A program made the position numbers and the translations under genes. Source: Cellvibrionaceae bacterium (GTDB taxonomy: Bacteria; Pseudomonadota; Gammaproteobacteria; Pseudomonadales; Cellvibrionaceae). Taken from it: a DNA stretch of 13,362 nucleotides. Each line of letters starts with the position of its first letter. The first letter of the stretch is position 1. The notes under the pieces are model-generated. The model ran no database searches. It was not told where the DNA came from and was given only the letters and a program-made list of their open reading frames with translations. The stretch is from positions 1-13,362 of the forward strand of contig JAGKXA010000113.1 of assembly GCA_021151615.1 (NCBI GenBank), read 5' to 3'. Shown one piece after another: positions 1-6,578 of the stretch.

Positions 1-28
1 CTGTTGGAGAAAATTAATGTAGTGAAGT

Positions 29-340
29 TTACCTCACTCTCAAAAAATTACCGCACAAATAGTTTTGAGCTGTGGAGGCGTTTTGACACAGTCTCGGCAG
101 ATAGGAGAATGTGCCGCTAGTGTGCTGAATCCTGGTCGCCAATTGGGCAGGTGCTGATGTGGGTGACGGCATGTTATACGATCGCCTTTTCGCCGCATCC
201 TTCGCCATCAGCTGCTGTAGCCCTAACTGGGTGCGAGCCTCGACTCTCTGATCAGAAAACAAAACACCTTGACTGGTTGGCGCCTGTTGCTTATCTGCAG
301 CATGATCGGACTGGGAATGAGTTGGAGCCTTTGTTTTCAT
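29..340 (-). CDS. Small orphan protein with a DUF4157/eCIS-core-like N-terminal leader (possible remnant)
   Basis: This ORF encodes 103 aa. Residues 1-25 are polar and low-complexity, followed by FSDQRVEARTQLGLQQLMA at about 28-46. That segment resembles the recurring N-terminal motif (roughly F-x-D-N-R-x-E-A-x-x-Q-x-x-L-Q-x-x) that I recall from many proteins carrying the DUF4157 'eCIS core' metallopeptidase domain. Such proteins are often several hundred residues long, but this one ends at 103 aa. The remainder is unrecognised, has no HExxH motif and no membrane segment. No good Shine-Dalgarno sequence precedes the ATG at 340. It may be a truncated 5' remnant of a toxin- or cargo-like gene, or a chance ORF. 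The motif is seen directly; the family link is from memory and is only suggestive. Confidence 0.4.
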   Translation of the reverse strand: MKTKAPTHSQSDHAADKQQAPTSQGVLFSDQRVEARTQLGLQQLMAKDAAKRRSYNMPSPTSAPAQLATRIQHTSGTFSYLPRLCQNASTAQNYLCGNFLRVR

Positions 341-428
341 AGCAAGTAGTTGGAATTAAGTGGCGTTACCTAAAATGTAGCACTTTTATCGCCAGATCAA
401 TATCAAATGGAAGTATGCGACACTGAAT

Positions 429-1592
429 TTACTTCAGCCTTGTCGCAAGCTCCTCCAACGCTGATTTAATTAGCTTTCTTCGCGTCCCGACATTCATCCG
501 CATAAAACCACTGCCACCTTCTCCAAACACAACGCCGGGGCTTAACCCGAGTTTGCATTCTTTAATAAAGAAATCGCGCAGGGCCACATCACTCAAGCCT
601 AACTCACGGCAATCCAACCATAAAAGATAAGTAGCTTCCGGTTTAATCATCCGAACTTTTGGAATTTTTTGCGCTAGAAAATCGGCAGCGAAATCACGCG
701 ATATTTGTAAATATTGCATAAGTGCGTCCAGCCACTCATCACCACCGCGATAGGCAGCCTCGTAGGCCGCAATACTAAAGGGATTGCTATTTCCAACATG
801 CAATTTCTCAAATTCCCGCTTCATTGCTTCATGTTGAGCCTTGTTGGGAATCACCAATGCAGATAACCCCAAGCCGGGAATATTAAATGTTTTATTGGGT
901 GCAATGGTGGTAACAATTTTATCGCCAGGTTGTGCAAGGCGGCCAAGCATTGTGTGTGTGTTACCGGGGTAAATTAAATCGCAGTGAATATCATCAGAGA
1001 GAATCGTTAAATCATAGCGCCGCGCTATATCCAATACGCCATTCAATTCAGCAACAGACCACACCCGCCCTACCGGATTATGGGGAGTACACAACATTAG
1101 CAAGCGCGCGCCTTGCTGTGCACAATGCTCCAGATGTTCAAAATCCATTTCATAATGTCCGTTATGTTCACGCAATGGATTGTTCAATAATTTACGTCGG
1201 TTGGTGGTCACTGCTGAAAAGAACGGAAAGTACACCGGCGATTGTACAATCACCCCTTCACCTTCCTGTGCGAATGCCTGTACAGCTGCAAATAAAGAAG
1301 GTACAACGCCCGGCGCCATTAAAATCCATTCGCGCTCAATATGCCATTGATGCCGGCGAGCAAACCAATCAATGGTTGCCTGATAGAGACTTTCGGGATA
1401 AAGCGAATAGCCAAATACCGGATGATCCAATCGCGCTTGCAGTGCTCGGGTAATACACTCAGGCACCGCAAAATCCATATCCGCAACCCATAGTGGTGAA
1501 ACATCGGTAGTGCCAAAATACTGTTGGCGCCCATCAAATTTCACTGAATTGGTTTGCTCTCGATTAATCGGAAAATCAAAATTGAAAGTCAT
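429..1592 (-). CDS. PLP-dependent C-S lyase, MalY/PatB family (cystathionine beta-lyase-like aminotransferase fold)
   Basis: This 387-aa cytoplasmic protein has fold-type I PLP enzyme features throughout. They include WVADMDF near residue 35, CTPHNPVGR at 168-176, the cofactor-pyridine segment LSDDIHCDL at 198-206, and the Schiff-base lysine K234 in APNKTFNIPGLG. The ADMDF and NKTFNIPGL motifs are characteristic of the MalY/PatB branch. Its members cleave C-S bonds of cystathionine, cysteine or related sulfoxides to pyruvate, ammonia and a thiol. The length matches the family, so the gene looks intact. The start is ATG at 1592 with only a weak ribosome site. It stands alone on this strand, with 86 bases to the small ORF downstream. 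Because ovoA lies about 5 kb away, this lyase is a candidate for the OvoB step of ovothiol synthesis, but that is inference. A housekeeping cystathionine beta-lyase role is equally possible. Confidence 0.9.
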   Translation of the reverse strand: MTFNFDFPINREQTNSVKFDGRQQYFGTTDVSPLWVADMDFAVPECITRALQARLDHPVFGYSLYPESLYQATIDWFARRHQWHIEREWILMAPGVVPSLFAAVQAFAQEGEGVIVQSPVYFPFFSAVTTNRRKLLNNPLREHNGHYEMDFEHLEHCAQQGARLLMLCTPHNPVGRVWSVAELNGVLDIARRYDLTILSDDIHCDLIYPGNTHTMLGRLAQPGDKIVTTIAPNKTFNIPGLGLSALVIPNKAQHEAMKREFEKLHVGNSNPFSIAAYEAAYRGGDEWLDALMQYLQISRDFAADFLAQKIPKVRMIKPEATYLLWLDCRELGLSDVALRDFFIKECKLGLSPGVVFGEGGSGFMRMNVGTRRKLIKSALEELATRLK

Positions 1593-1895
1593 ATCTGAAT
1601 CTATTAAAAAATGTTTGATTGGACAATTTTACTGATTGGTTTGGCGCACAGCATCTCCGCTTCCGGCCAAGTACGTATTGCGCAACTGAATCAGTAATCT
1701 TATACCAACTCACTGTGGAACCCACAAATATACGCATTTGTACTTTTCCTCCTGGTCACAATACCCCCTGTTTTATTTCAGCAAAAATGCAATTTAAAAC
1801 GAAACTTTGTTATAGCACGTAATAGTTGCACGGGAAATATCCCCTATACTGAGCAGGATCTTTCACCATAGACAACCAGTGTTAAGGAGAAAACC
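1593..1895. other. Intergenic spacer between divergent C-S lyase and lipase genes
   Basis: This 303-base stretch contains no convincing gene. It must hold the promoters of both divergent genes. A short palindrome GGGA-AATA-TCCC lies at 1832-1843, just upstream of a TATACT box at 1845-1850. TTGCAC at 1826-1831 is only 13 nt from that box, so I do not call it a standard -35/-10 pair. The lipase ribosome site AAGGAGA is at 1884-1890. Nothing else stands out. Confidence 0.5.
1884..1890 (+). promoter_or_regulatory. Strong ribosome binding site of the lipase gene
   Basis: AAGGAGA lies 5 nt before the ATG at 1896 and fixes that codon as the translation start. Confidence 0.8.
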
Positions 1896-2903
1896 ATGAG
1901 CAGCGATGATAACAGCGCAAACAATTCCAGCCCACACCTGGACGCCACCTTTGCCAATTTGTTAATGGCGGCCTCTGCTGAAGCCTATACGGATTTTGCC
2001 AACACCAACAACCCCAAGTATCAGGTACCTGATTTAACCGTTGACAATATAACCTTTAAATATCTACAACGGTTTACCGGTTTTGATGATGTAGCCTGGG
2101 GCACGGGGAAGGAAGAGCGCTATGCACTGCTTTATCAGGCAAAGAATCAGGTCAACACTTATATCATTGCGTTTCGTGGTACTTCATCGGTATGGGATGC
2201 AATTATCGATCTAGAGTCAGCAACAACTACACCCTTCAAGCCCTACAAAAATTCAGGCACTTTCCCTGGCAACGTTCATGTAGGCGAAGGCTTTAATGAT
2301 GTCTACGCCACCAAAAACAATCAAATGAGTGCATCCCTGCAAACGCAAATCTTTACTGCACTGCAAGACCTGCCCGATACACCCACTGAAATATTTATTA
2401 CCGGCCACAGTCTGGGTGGCGCACTGGCCAGTTTATTTACACTGGATCTGGCTGTCAGCGTTCCGGACATTGGCATTACCAGCATCACCTTCGCAAGCCC
2501 AAAAGTTGGCGCACATGTCTGGCAAACGACTTATGATCAAACTTATAAACTATTGGCGAAAACAATTCGCGTATGCAACAACTACGATTGGGTTCCGCGC
2601 CTGCCTCCACTTGATTTTTACGCGATAGGTCAAGAGTTCCCCGCAAGTTTTACGGTAGCGAAACATCATATTGAAATTCAGGATGTGGTGCTCGCACGAC
2701 ATGCATTGGCCAACTACACCTGGGTGATCAGTCGCGCCGTAAGCGCAACGCCGCAAGTATGGACAGGCACATTTAAGGATCAGGAAAAACTTTCCTGGGA
2801 TATGATCAGCTACGATCCCTATACCAATAACTCACTGAATATTGATCAGGAGCTAACGCACTATCTTCCTCGAAACAAAAATGACAAAGCAGCGTCAGCT
2901 TAA
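1896..2903 (+). CDS. Class 3 lipase-family alpha/beta hydrolase
   Basis: This 335-aa protein is a probable triacylglycerol lipase or esterase of the Lipase_3 family. The nucleophile elbow GHSLGG places the catalytic Ser at 172. The conserved NYDWVPRLPP segment gives Asp231, and ARHALANY gives a candidate His269, completing the triad. FRGTSS at 93-98 is the usual oxyanion-hole strand of this family. There is no N-terminal signal peptide: the first 15 residues are polar (MSSDDNSANNSS), so a cytoplasmic location or non-Sec export is likely. Length and motifs are complete. It has a strong AAGGAGA ribosome site, is the only plus-strand gene in the left half, and converges on the PaiB-like gene with only 26 bases between stop codons. 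The natural substrate cannot be read from sequence. Confidence 0.92.
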   Translation: MSSDDNSANNSSPHLDATFANLLMAASAEAYTDFANTNNPKYQVPDLTVDNITFKYLQRFTGFDDVAWGTGKEERYALLYQAKNQVNTYIIAFRGTSSVWDAIIDLESATTTPFKPYKNSGTFPGNVHVGEGFNDVYATKNNQMSASLQTQIFTALQDLPDTPTEIFITGHSLGGALASLFTLDLAVSVPDIGITSITFASPKVGAHVWQTTYDQTYKLLAKTIRVCNNYDWVPRLPPLDFYAIGQEFPASFTVAKHHIEIQDVVLARHALANYTWVISRAVSATPQVWTGTFKDQEKLSWDMISYDPYTNNSLNIDQELTHYLPRNKNDKAASA

Positions 2904-2939
2904 AAAGAAATGGATGCTTGAGTGAAAACTCAAGCATCC
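2902..2939 (-). terminator. Rho-independent terminator at the convergent gene junction
   Basis: Perfect 12-bp inverted repeat: 2912-2923 pairs with 2928-2939 around a 4-nt loop. Read on the minus strand, the hairpin is followed by ATTTCTTTTT (2911 to 2902), a good U-tract. It therefore terminates the PaiB-like gene, whose TGA stop (2930-2932) lies inside the first stem arm. On the plus strand there is no T-run after the hairpin, but the hairpin may still slow or protect the 3' end of the lipase message. Confidence 0.85.
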
Positions 2940-3568
2940 CTGTGAGCCCTAACCAAATCTACCATAGCAGCAGCGCCCGCTTGTCCGGATTCAGTTAAGC
3001 CATCAATAATGCCTGACTTGTCCACCTCTGGGCGATCTTTGCTGACTTTCCATTTGCCAACGATTTTTTCAAGCGGAATTTCTACACCAACAATTCCTTT
3101 TAATAATCGCTCGATAAAATCCTCCGGGGCATCACTCACCAACCAGGTATCATTTTTGTGTTGCTCATGAGTATTACTTAGCTCAGTGACATGAGCCAAA
3201 AGCCAGTCGCGATCCTGAATAAAACGCGGCTTTCCACTCGCCTGTACCATTACATAATTCCAGGTAGGCACAGCTTTGCCATGCTCTGCTTTGCTGGGAT
3301 ACCACGAAGGAGAAATATAGGCTTGCGGCCCCTGAAAAATAACCAATGCAGAAATATCGGTCGGTGCCATTTCCCATAATGGATTTGCACGGGAAATATG
3401 CGCAACCAAAGTGCCATACTCCCCGCGACTAGTATCCAGATAAAAAGGAATAGCATTAGCCACCAGCTCCCCCGCCCCCATTACCACCAATGTTCCTAAC
3501 GGGTAATCGCTAATCAACTGATGCAACACATCAAGGCGCTTTTCTTCATGAAGTTTTGGGGTGTACAT
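2930..3568 (-). CDS. PaiB-like FMN-binding protein (PaiB/FMN-binding negative transcriptional regulator family)
   Basis: This 212-aa protein starts MYTPKLHEE, the typical PaiB opening, with a split-barrel flavin-binding core. Family hallmarks are HISRANPLW at 57-65, QAYISPSWYPSK...VPTWNY at 82-105, and the C-terminal GKWKVSKDRP at 171-180. In Bacillus subtilis PaiB acts with the acetyltransferase PaiA in regulating sporulation and degradative-enzyme genes. Most proteobacterial members have no demonstrated regulatory role and may be flavin-dependent oxidoreductases. No helix-turn-helix is visible, so DNA binding should not be assumed. AGGAG at 3583-3587 (minus strand) is 14 nt from the ATG, a rather long gap. 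It lies 124 bases downstream of the membrane-anchored protein and about 900 bases from a GNAT gene on the same strand, loosely recalling paiAB. The last codons and stop lie inside a terminator hairpin. Confidence 0.9.
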   Translation of the reverse strand: MYTPKLHEEKRLDVLHQLISDYPLGTLVVMGAGELVANAIPFYLDTSRGEYGTLVAHISRANPLWEMAPTDISALVIFQGPQAYISPSWYPSKAEHGKAVPTWNYVMVQASGKPRFIQDRDWLLAHVTELSNTHEQHKNDTWLVSDAPEDFIERLLKGIVGVEIPLEKIVGKWKVSKDRPEVDKSGIIDGLTESGQAGAAAMVDLVRAHRDA

Positions 3569-3692
3569 AATTAACCGATCAACTCCTGTTGCAATAAATA
3601 ATTACTAATTAATCGACATGACATCGAGATACTCAAAAAATGATTCCAAATCAGATTCTTTGGCAATACGAATTTCCACAAAAACCTCATAA

Positions 3693-4427
3693 TCAGTTGG
3701 TTAGCAACACATACCAACCTTGTTTATTTTTATCTTCTGTATCAAACCCGTGGGCACTACTGTTATTAAACTTCCACCAATCCTGCAAACTCATTTCTGC
3801 CTGAATGTAACTCCACACCCCAATTTTTCGCTCATACAAACGAATTTCACATAAACCAGCTCGACACTGCATGGACTCAATGTCCAGATATTTAGCATAA
3901 GGATTGCTTAAAATTGCATCAGAGAGGCGATTGTATAACTCCCTGTCGGGATCAGCAGGCTGCTCCTGATCGACAAACTTGCGGTAACGATCACGCATAA
4001 AACCACGATTGCCCTTCAGGTATTGATTAAAGGGAGCAGGAACCAGTTTATCTATCTCTGCATCGTTGATTGCTTCATTTATCCCACCATCTGATGAGGG
4101 TGAATCCGAGACCGTGAGTTTTGGTTCAGGCTTTTTCTCCACAACCGGTGAACTGTCGGCAACCTGTGAATCAGTGTCAAAAGTCTTTGGCTCTGCGCCA
4201 ATGGCGATTTTTTCATTTGCAGAAGAATCCTTGCCCTCGCTTATCGCTGAAGCACTGGATAGCTTCGAATCTATTGAATCTGTAGTAGTAAATATAGGTT
4301 TTTCATCAGCAGTACCAACAGCGTTAACTGTCGACTTCCCAGTATGGGAATTTAAATTACCTTTTGGAGTTAGATATCCAGCAACATAAGCGGTAACAAC
4401 AAGAGTAAAGACGAGCACATATTTCAT
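3693..4427 (-). CDS. Membrane-anchored protein of unknown function with a C-terminal two-cysteine domain
   Basis: I do not recognise this 244-aa protein as a named family. An N-terminal hydrophobic segment (MKYVLVFTLVVTAYVAGYL, residues 1-19) reads as a signal anchor or uncleaved signal. A Ser/Thr/Asp/Glu-rich, low-complexity linker covers about 22-120. A compact C-terminal domain follows at about 125-244. Its core is ESMQCRAGLCEIRLYE, with C188 and C193 four residues apart, plausibly a disulfide in the periplasm. Similar 'x-C-x-x-x-x-C-x-[IV]' strands occur in other periplasmic proteins of unknown function in gammaproteobacteria. The layout suggests a small sensor or adaptor domain held away from the inner membrane by a flexible tether; this is inference. 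It follows the GNAT gene by 34 bases and is probably cotranscribed with it. Confidence 0.75.
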   Translation of the reverse strand: MKYVLVFTLVVTAYVAGYLTPKGNLNSHTGKSTVNAVGTADEKPIFTTTDSIDSKLSSASAISEGKDSSANEKIAIGAEPKTFDTDSQVADSSPVVEKKPEPKLTVSDSPSSDGGINEAINDAEIDKLVPAPFNQYLKGNRGFMRDRYRKFVDQEQPADPDRELYNRLSDAILSNPYAKYLDIESMQCRAGLCEIRLYERKIGVWSYIQAEMSLQDWWKFNNSSAHGFDTEDKNKQGWYVLLTN

Positions 4428-4461
4428 AACTATACCTTTAGTTTTTTATTAATCCGGCTAA

Positions 4462-4917
4462 CTAGTGTTTTGGTCGTTTGCTATACGCATAGAAAATTTC
4501 ATCGCGCTGCCAACCCAAGGATTCATACAGCGATTGTGCGGGCAAATTGGTCTTGGCAGTGGTTAGGTCCATGCGTGCTTTGCCATCGGCAAGTGCGCGA
4601 ACTTCGGCAGCTAATAATAGTTGGCGGCCTACGCCGAGCTTTCTCGCATCCGGCAGCACGAACAAATCGTATAAAGAGTAGATAGGTGCAGCTTCCACTG
4701 AACAAAAGGTAGGGTACAGCTGGCAAAAACCAACGAGCCCTAGTGTTTCGCCCTCAGCAACCAGAATAGTTGACTCGCGATTTTTAAAGCGACTTGTAAG
4801 AAACTGATAAGCGAGCTCAAAATCCGGCTCTTGCTGATAGAATTGACGGTAGAGGTCAAACAATTCGGCCAGGTTCCGTAAATCGGAAAATGCAGCCTCG
4901 CGAATAACAATATTCAT
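4462..4917 (-). CDS. GNAT family N-acetyltransferase
   Basis: This 151-aa single-domain acetyltransferase transfers an acetyl group from acetyl-CoA to an amine that cannot be identified from sequence. The acetyl-CoA pyrophosphate loop is RKLGVGRQLL (R-x-x-G-x-G, about residues 92-101), preceded by the beta4 strand LYDLFVLPDA. Motif B follows at 123-136 (TNLPAQSLYESLGW), with the usual Asn and Tyr near the active site. The N-terminal IREAAFSDLRNLAELF is the standard beta1-alpha1 opening. Length is normal and the gene is intact. AAGGAA lies about 13 nt upstream of the ATG, a weak ribosome site. It probably leads a transcript that includes the membrane-anchored protein, 34 nt downstream, and possibly the PaiB-like gene. 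Confidence 0.92.
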   Translation of the reverse strand: MNIVIREAAFSDLRNLAELFDLYRQFYQQEPDFELAYQFLTSRFKNRESTILVAEGETLGLVGFCQLYPTFCSVEAAPIYSLYDLFVLPDARKLGVGRQLLLAAEVRALADGKARMDLTTAKTNLPAQSLYESLGWQRDEIFYAYSKRPKH

Positions 4918-5092
4918 TTATACAATTAATTCCTTGTTAGATGGTTTAACTTTTTTGTAGGTAATTTAGCGAAATAGCGGCAGTTACTTAGGTATTAATC
5001 AACCCCATGCAAACCCTATAGCTGCGTGATGATAGTGTAAAATCCGGACTTATTAAAAGGAAATCTGAAAACTCACGGAAATTTCTGCAAAT

Positions 5093-5524
5093 TCAACGAG
5101 ATGCTCTCAGGACTACTCGACGGAATAGCAATGCCAACATACCAACGACCAGTGCAGTCGTGAAAATATCTATCAGGGAATGGTATTCCTGATACAACAT
5201 AAAGCCCGCATAAACCAACATAGAACCAGCGATCCACTTCCATTGCCCTGCAAACACAGTACACAACGCAAACACAAGTGATAATGCCACCGCAGTATGG
5301 GTACTGTAATCCAACCCAAATGCCGGCCACAGGCGCACTGCGTTGTCAAAAAACATCAACCCGTAAGAAATTACCAACAAGCCAAGTAAGTACAAAAACG
5401 AAAAAATCGGCGCACGATAACTGGGCCAAAGCAGATAAGCATTTCTTCCAAGGCCACCCAAAAATAAAATTAACAGTAATGGAATGTAGGAATCCGCAAT
5501 TGTATCAAGCGTTTCGTAACTCAT
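5093..5524 (-). CDS. Small integral membrane protein with degenerate PAP2-like motifs
   Basis: This 143-aa hydrophobic protein has about five membrane segments (roughly 12-32, 39-59, 74-92, 96-112, 116-136). Two short stretches recall the PAP2 phosphatase superfamily in the right order and spacing. DYSTHTAVA at 72-80 resembles the PSGHT motif (H76), and YQEYHSLIDIFTTAL at 111-125 resembles the SRxxxxxHxxxD motif (H115, D119). The first PAP2 motif (KxxxxxxRP) is not seen, and the arginine of the third motif is replaced by Q or Y. It is therefore either a divergent lipid-phosphate phosphatase or a non-catalytic relative. It sits 25 nt downstream of the YciI-family gene and probably ends the TetR-led operon. 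Membrane localisation is clear; the PAP2 assignment is tentative. Confidence 0.7.
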   Translation of the reverse strand: MSYETLDTIADSYIPLLLILFLGGLGRNAYLLWPSYRAPIFSFLYLLGLLVISYGLMFFDNAVRLWPAFGLDYSTHTAVALSLVFALCTVFAGQWKWIAGSMLVYAGFMLYQEYHSLIDIFTTALVVGMLALLFRRVVLRASR

Positions 5525-5549
5525 TGTTTATTGTCGCCGTTGAAATAAC

Positions 5550-5837
5550 TTAAGATTTAAGAAACGCCAGGCGCTCATCGAGTTGATTGGGTGTAACCTG
5601 AATTATTTCCGCCGAAACAATTTTCTGCGCAACAAAAGGATCTTTTGCTATGCGAATTTCCAGCTCATCAGCCGATAAGCCATGAGCAATAATGCAACCA
5701 CCGGGAATAGGTTGTTTACTGCCAACAACCAAAAACACTTTGTCATCCAGACCCTGCTGGATCCAGCTTTTATGGCCCGCCATAAACTCACTGGCCAAGT
5801 GTTTATTTTCTGCGAAGCTGAGTAATACGATAAACAT
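5550..5837 (-). CDS. YciI family protein
   Basis: This 95-aa protein has the ferredoxin-like alpha/beta-barrel fold of the YciI family (YCII domain, PF03795). The conserved His is H22 in MAGHKSWIQQG, and the DPF motif is at 66-68 (AKDPFVAQKIV). Both are positions that line the presumed active site. The internal segment LVVGSKQPIPGGCIIAHG is also typical. Catalytic roles are established for only a few relatives, for example chloromuconolactone dehalogenase-type enzymes. The reaction here is unknown, but modification of a small aromatic or electrophilic compound is plausible. A strong ribosome site (GGAAGGA, minus strand, 5844-5850) precedes the ATG by about 6 nt. It lies 25 nt downstream of a TetR-type repressor and 25 nt upstream of a small membrane protein, indicating one operon. 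Confidence 0.9.
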   Translation of the reverse strand: MFIVLLSFAENKHLASEFMAGHKSWIQQGLDDKVFLVVGSKQPIPGGCIIAHGLSADELEIRIAKDPFVAQKIVSAEIIQVTPNQLDERLAFLKS

Positions 5838-5862
5838 AGAAAATCCTTCCTGATGAAAATAC

Positions 5863-6438
5863 TTAACGAACTCCGGAAACCACCTGTTTTAACCAAGTTT
5901 CCAGACCTTTTACTTCGCGCTGCACAAAATCTACATCTTGAAAATTGCTGGCTATCACTGCAATGCCTTGGCTAGCCGCCAATACATGCATAGCAAATTC
6001 ATCGGCCTTTTTTACCAGCCCTAGCGCAACAAACTGTGTTACCAACCACGTACGAAATAATCCAAACAACTCCAAGGCGTTAGCGTGTAAGCCATGCTCC
6101 AATTTGGCAAGTTCAGAACATAAACTTCCCACTGGGCAGCCATACCGCTGGATTTTGGTCTGATTCATAATGAGAATCTGAATAAATAGACGAATCCGCG
6201 CTTCTGGCGTTGACGCTTGCTGTTGCCAACCCTCCAGCAGCTTTCGGGCGCTCTCCATGCGCCGCTCAATAACAGCACTTAAAATTTCGTCTTTACTTTT
6301 AAAATGATGATAAAAATTCCCGCGCGAAATCCCTACCGCCTCAGCAATATGCGCAAACGATGTAAACTCAAAACCCTGCTGATAAAACAGCTCATCGGCT
6401 TTGCTGATGATTAGATCGCGAGTGGATATATCGGGCAT
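5863..6438 (-). CDS. TetR/AcrR family repressor, NemR-like
   Basis: This 191-aa repressor has an N-terminal helix-turn-helix at about residues 25-50 (TSFAHIAEAVGISRGNFYHHF), almost exactly the TetR consensus. Its C-terminal ligand-binding domain contains YGCPVGSLCSELA at 99-111. That pattern resembles the NemR group, whose members respond to electrophiles or oxidants through a cysteine, so C101 is a candidate sensor; this equivalence is inference. An upstream TTG at 6498 would add 20 residues (TKIGQLTY...), but those codons run through the promoter and inverted repeat. I therefore take the ATG at 6438, where the TetR homology begins (MPDISTRDLI). No clear Shine-Dalgarno sequence precedes it. 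It likely represses its own operon with the YciI-family and membrane protein genes. Confidence 0.9.
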   Translation of the reverse strand: MPDISTRDLIISKADELFYQQGFEFTSFAHIAEAVGISRGNFYHHFKSKDEILSAVIERRMESARKLLEGWQQQASTPEARIRLFIQILIMNQTKIQRYGCPVGSLCSELAKLEHGLHANALELFGLFRTWLVTQFVALGLVKKADEFAMHVLAASQGIAVIASNFQDVDFVQREVKGLETWLKQVVSGVR

Positions 6439-6445
6439 AGAAATA

Positions 6446-6492
6446 AAAATAGGACAGTTGACCCAATCAATATAGGTCAACTGTCCTATTTT
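6446..6492. promoter_or_regulatory. Probable TetR operator: perfect 18-bp inverted repeat
   Basis: AAAATAGGACAGTTGACC at 6446-6463 is repeated in exact inverted orientation at 6475-6492, separated by 11 bases. Each arm contains the imperfectly two-fold core GGACAGTTGACC, so two repressor dimers could bind. The arms flank the -10 box of the tetR promoter, a placement that would block RNA polymerase. The symmetry is seen directly; binding by the adjacent TetR protein is inferred from position. Confidence 0.8.
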
Positions 6493-6498
6493 CGTCAA
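6469..6498 (-). promoter_or_regulatory. Sigma70-type promoter of the tetR-yciI operon
   Basis: On the minus strand, TTGACG (6498-6493) and TATATT (6474-6469) are separated by 18 nt. The spacer is exactly one arm of the operator repeat. Transcription would start near 6462, giving a leader of about 25 nt before the ATG at 6438. Confidence 0.7.
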
Positions 6499-6505
6499 GC
6501 AACAT

Positions 6506-6570
6506 TGTTGTAGGTTGGCGGTGAGGAACGAACCCCAACATAACCATGCATTAGCATCAACCTACCACAA
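6506..6570. repeat. REP-like intergenic palindrome / stem-loop downstream of ovoA
   Basis: GTTGG at 6514-6518 pairs with CCAAC at 6535-6539 and GG 6520-6521 with CC 6533-6534, around a loop containing GAGGAACGAA. A larger pairing joins GTAGGTTG (6510-6517) to CAACCTAC (6558-6565), with TGTTG and CAACA extensions. The composition resembles REP-type intergenic repeats that occur in many copies in some proteobacteria. It may act as a factor-independent or stabilising hairpin at the ovoA 3' end, although no U-tract follows. Other genomic copies cannot be seen in this window. Confidence 0.5.
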
Positions 6571-6578
6571 CATCGGAG

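Noticed and set aside
932..1453. 173-aa plus-strand ORF
   Set aside because: Fully antisense to the C-S lyase, whose motifs and length are complete; no motif of its own.
1619..1822. 67-aa plus-strand ORF in the spacer before the lipase gene
   Set aside because: No ribosome site, no recognisable motif, erratic composition; it lies in the region expected to hold two divergent promoters.
1826..1850. TTGCAC and TATACT as a lipase promoter
   Set aside because: The spacing is only 13 nt, too short for a normal sigma70 promoter.
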